Part shown: piece by piece, positions 63,747 through 64,000 of the stretch
How positions within the stretch are numbered: position 1 is the first letter of the stretch
Layout: every line of letters starts with the position of its first letter
From: Bradyrhizobium tropiciagri
GTDB taxonomy: Bacteria > Pseudomonadota > Alphaproteobacteria > Rhizobiales > Xanthobacteraceae
Assembly (NCBI RefSeq): GCF_018130505.1
Contig: NZ_JAFCKH010000005.1
Location: forward strand, 372,001 to 436,000
Length of the DNA stretch: 64,000 bases
Direction of reading: 5' to 3'
The notes under the pieces: model-generated
Told to the model about the DNA's origin: nothing
What the model saw: the letters and a program-made list of their open reading frames with translations, nothing else
The model's database searches: none
Program-made: the position numbers and the translations under genes

Positions 63747-64000
63747 TCATTCCGGCGCGTGGCAGACCGCCTCGATATTGTGGCCGTCGGGATCGCGCAC
63801 GAACGCGCCGTAGTAATTGGCGTGATAATGCGGGCGAATGCCGGGCGCACCGTTGTCGGCACCGCCGGCGGCCATCGCGGCCTTGTAGAAGGCGTCGACC
63901 GTGGCGCGGTCCTTCGCCGTGATCGCGACGTGCACCGGCTTGTTCATCGCGCCTTCGCCGCCGATCCAGAAATCCGGCTTGCCGTTGGCGCCGAAGCCGG
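63747..64000 (-). CDS. VOC family (glyoxalase-like) protein, 5' truncated by window edge
   Basis: Only the C-terminal 84 residues are visible; the frame is open to the window edge (GFGANGKPDFWIGGEGA before MNKPVHVAI). HVAITAKDRATVDAFYKAAM and YYGAFVRDPDGHNIEAVCH are the second beta-alpha-beta-beta-beta unit of a VOC domain, with metal Glu in NIEAV. Members include lyases and dioxygenases. Function is not specified. Confidence 0.85.
   Translation of the reverse strand, partial: GFGANGKPDFWIGGEGAMNKPVHVAITAKDRATVDAFYKAAMAAGGADNGAPGIRPHYHANYYGAFVRDPDGHNIEAVCHAPE

Overview
The window is a high-GC chromosomal segment from an alphaproteobacterium, most probably Bradyrhizobium or a close relative. 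This is inferred from the gene content: the tsaD/gpsA and hemD-mitofilin-hemY neighbourhoods, an IalB-family protein, a two-subunit NAD-dependent formate dehydrogenase with a fused beta subunit, and several families of short palindromic intergenic repeats familiar from this group. Most of the window is housekeeping. No prophage, intact insertion sequence or CRISPR array is visible. Both edge genes are cut: a DUF2059 gene at the left and a VOC-family gene at the right.

Layout. 1-8.7 kb: topoisomerase IB; a leftward tsaD-gpsA-EVE operon; a rightward hemD-mitofilin-hemY operon; tRNA-Thr(CGT). 8.7-11.1 kb: an AT-richer, gene-poor stretch behind the tRNA. It holds a lipoprotein gene, a small Cys-rich protein gene and the first codons of a serine recombinase, and looks like an eroded island. 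11.2-19.7 kb: polysaccharide deacetylase, small Cys-rich secreted protein, MFS transporter, then a rightward run of Tat-exported hydrolase, cytochrome P450, class III nucleotide cyclase and a TerB-like protein. 19.9-25.4 kb: SDR, class I amidotransferase, enoyl-CoA hydratase, GIY-YIG protein, tRNA-Ala(CGC), YggT, DUF167, folD and ppa. 25.5-32.0 kb: GNAT, a DUF2269/SDR-DoxX/DCC operon, amine oxidase and typA.

32.3-35.2 kb, leftward: the most unusual locus. A five-gene, tightly overlapping operon encodes an Lgt-like integral membrane protein with an altered active-site motif, a large multi-cysteine radical SAM enzyme resembling the tetraether/membrane-spanning lipid synthase (MJ0619) group, and three tandem paralogous two-helix membrane proteins. 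It is the best candidate here for an undescribed system, perhaps envelope-lipid chemistry; that function is inference.

35.4-44.6 kb: a formate oxidation module. It holds the formate dehydrogenase alpha subunit, a fused NuoE/NuoF-like beta subunit and moeA on the minus strand, with fdhD and mobA diverging from them. A Crp/Fnr regulator and a stand-alone receiver protein follow. Enzyme, cofactor synthesis (MoeA, MobA) and sulfuration (FdhD) are therefore encoded together. 44.6-64 kb: PhoD phosphatase, TAXI-TRAP binding protein, pterin dehydratase, YkvA, quinone oxidoreductase, a dienoyl-CoA-reductase-like SDR, IalB, rlmN, PAP2 phosphatase and argG. Two TetR genes follow, each divergent from a target and with visible palindromic operators, then a PhoA-type phosphatase, a homocysteine S-methyltransferase and an OmpA protein with a very long Pro/Ala-rich region.
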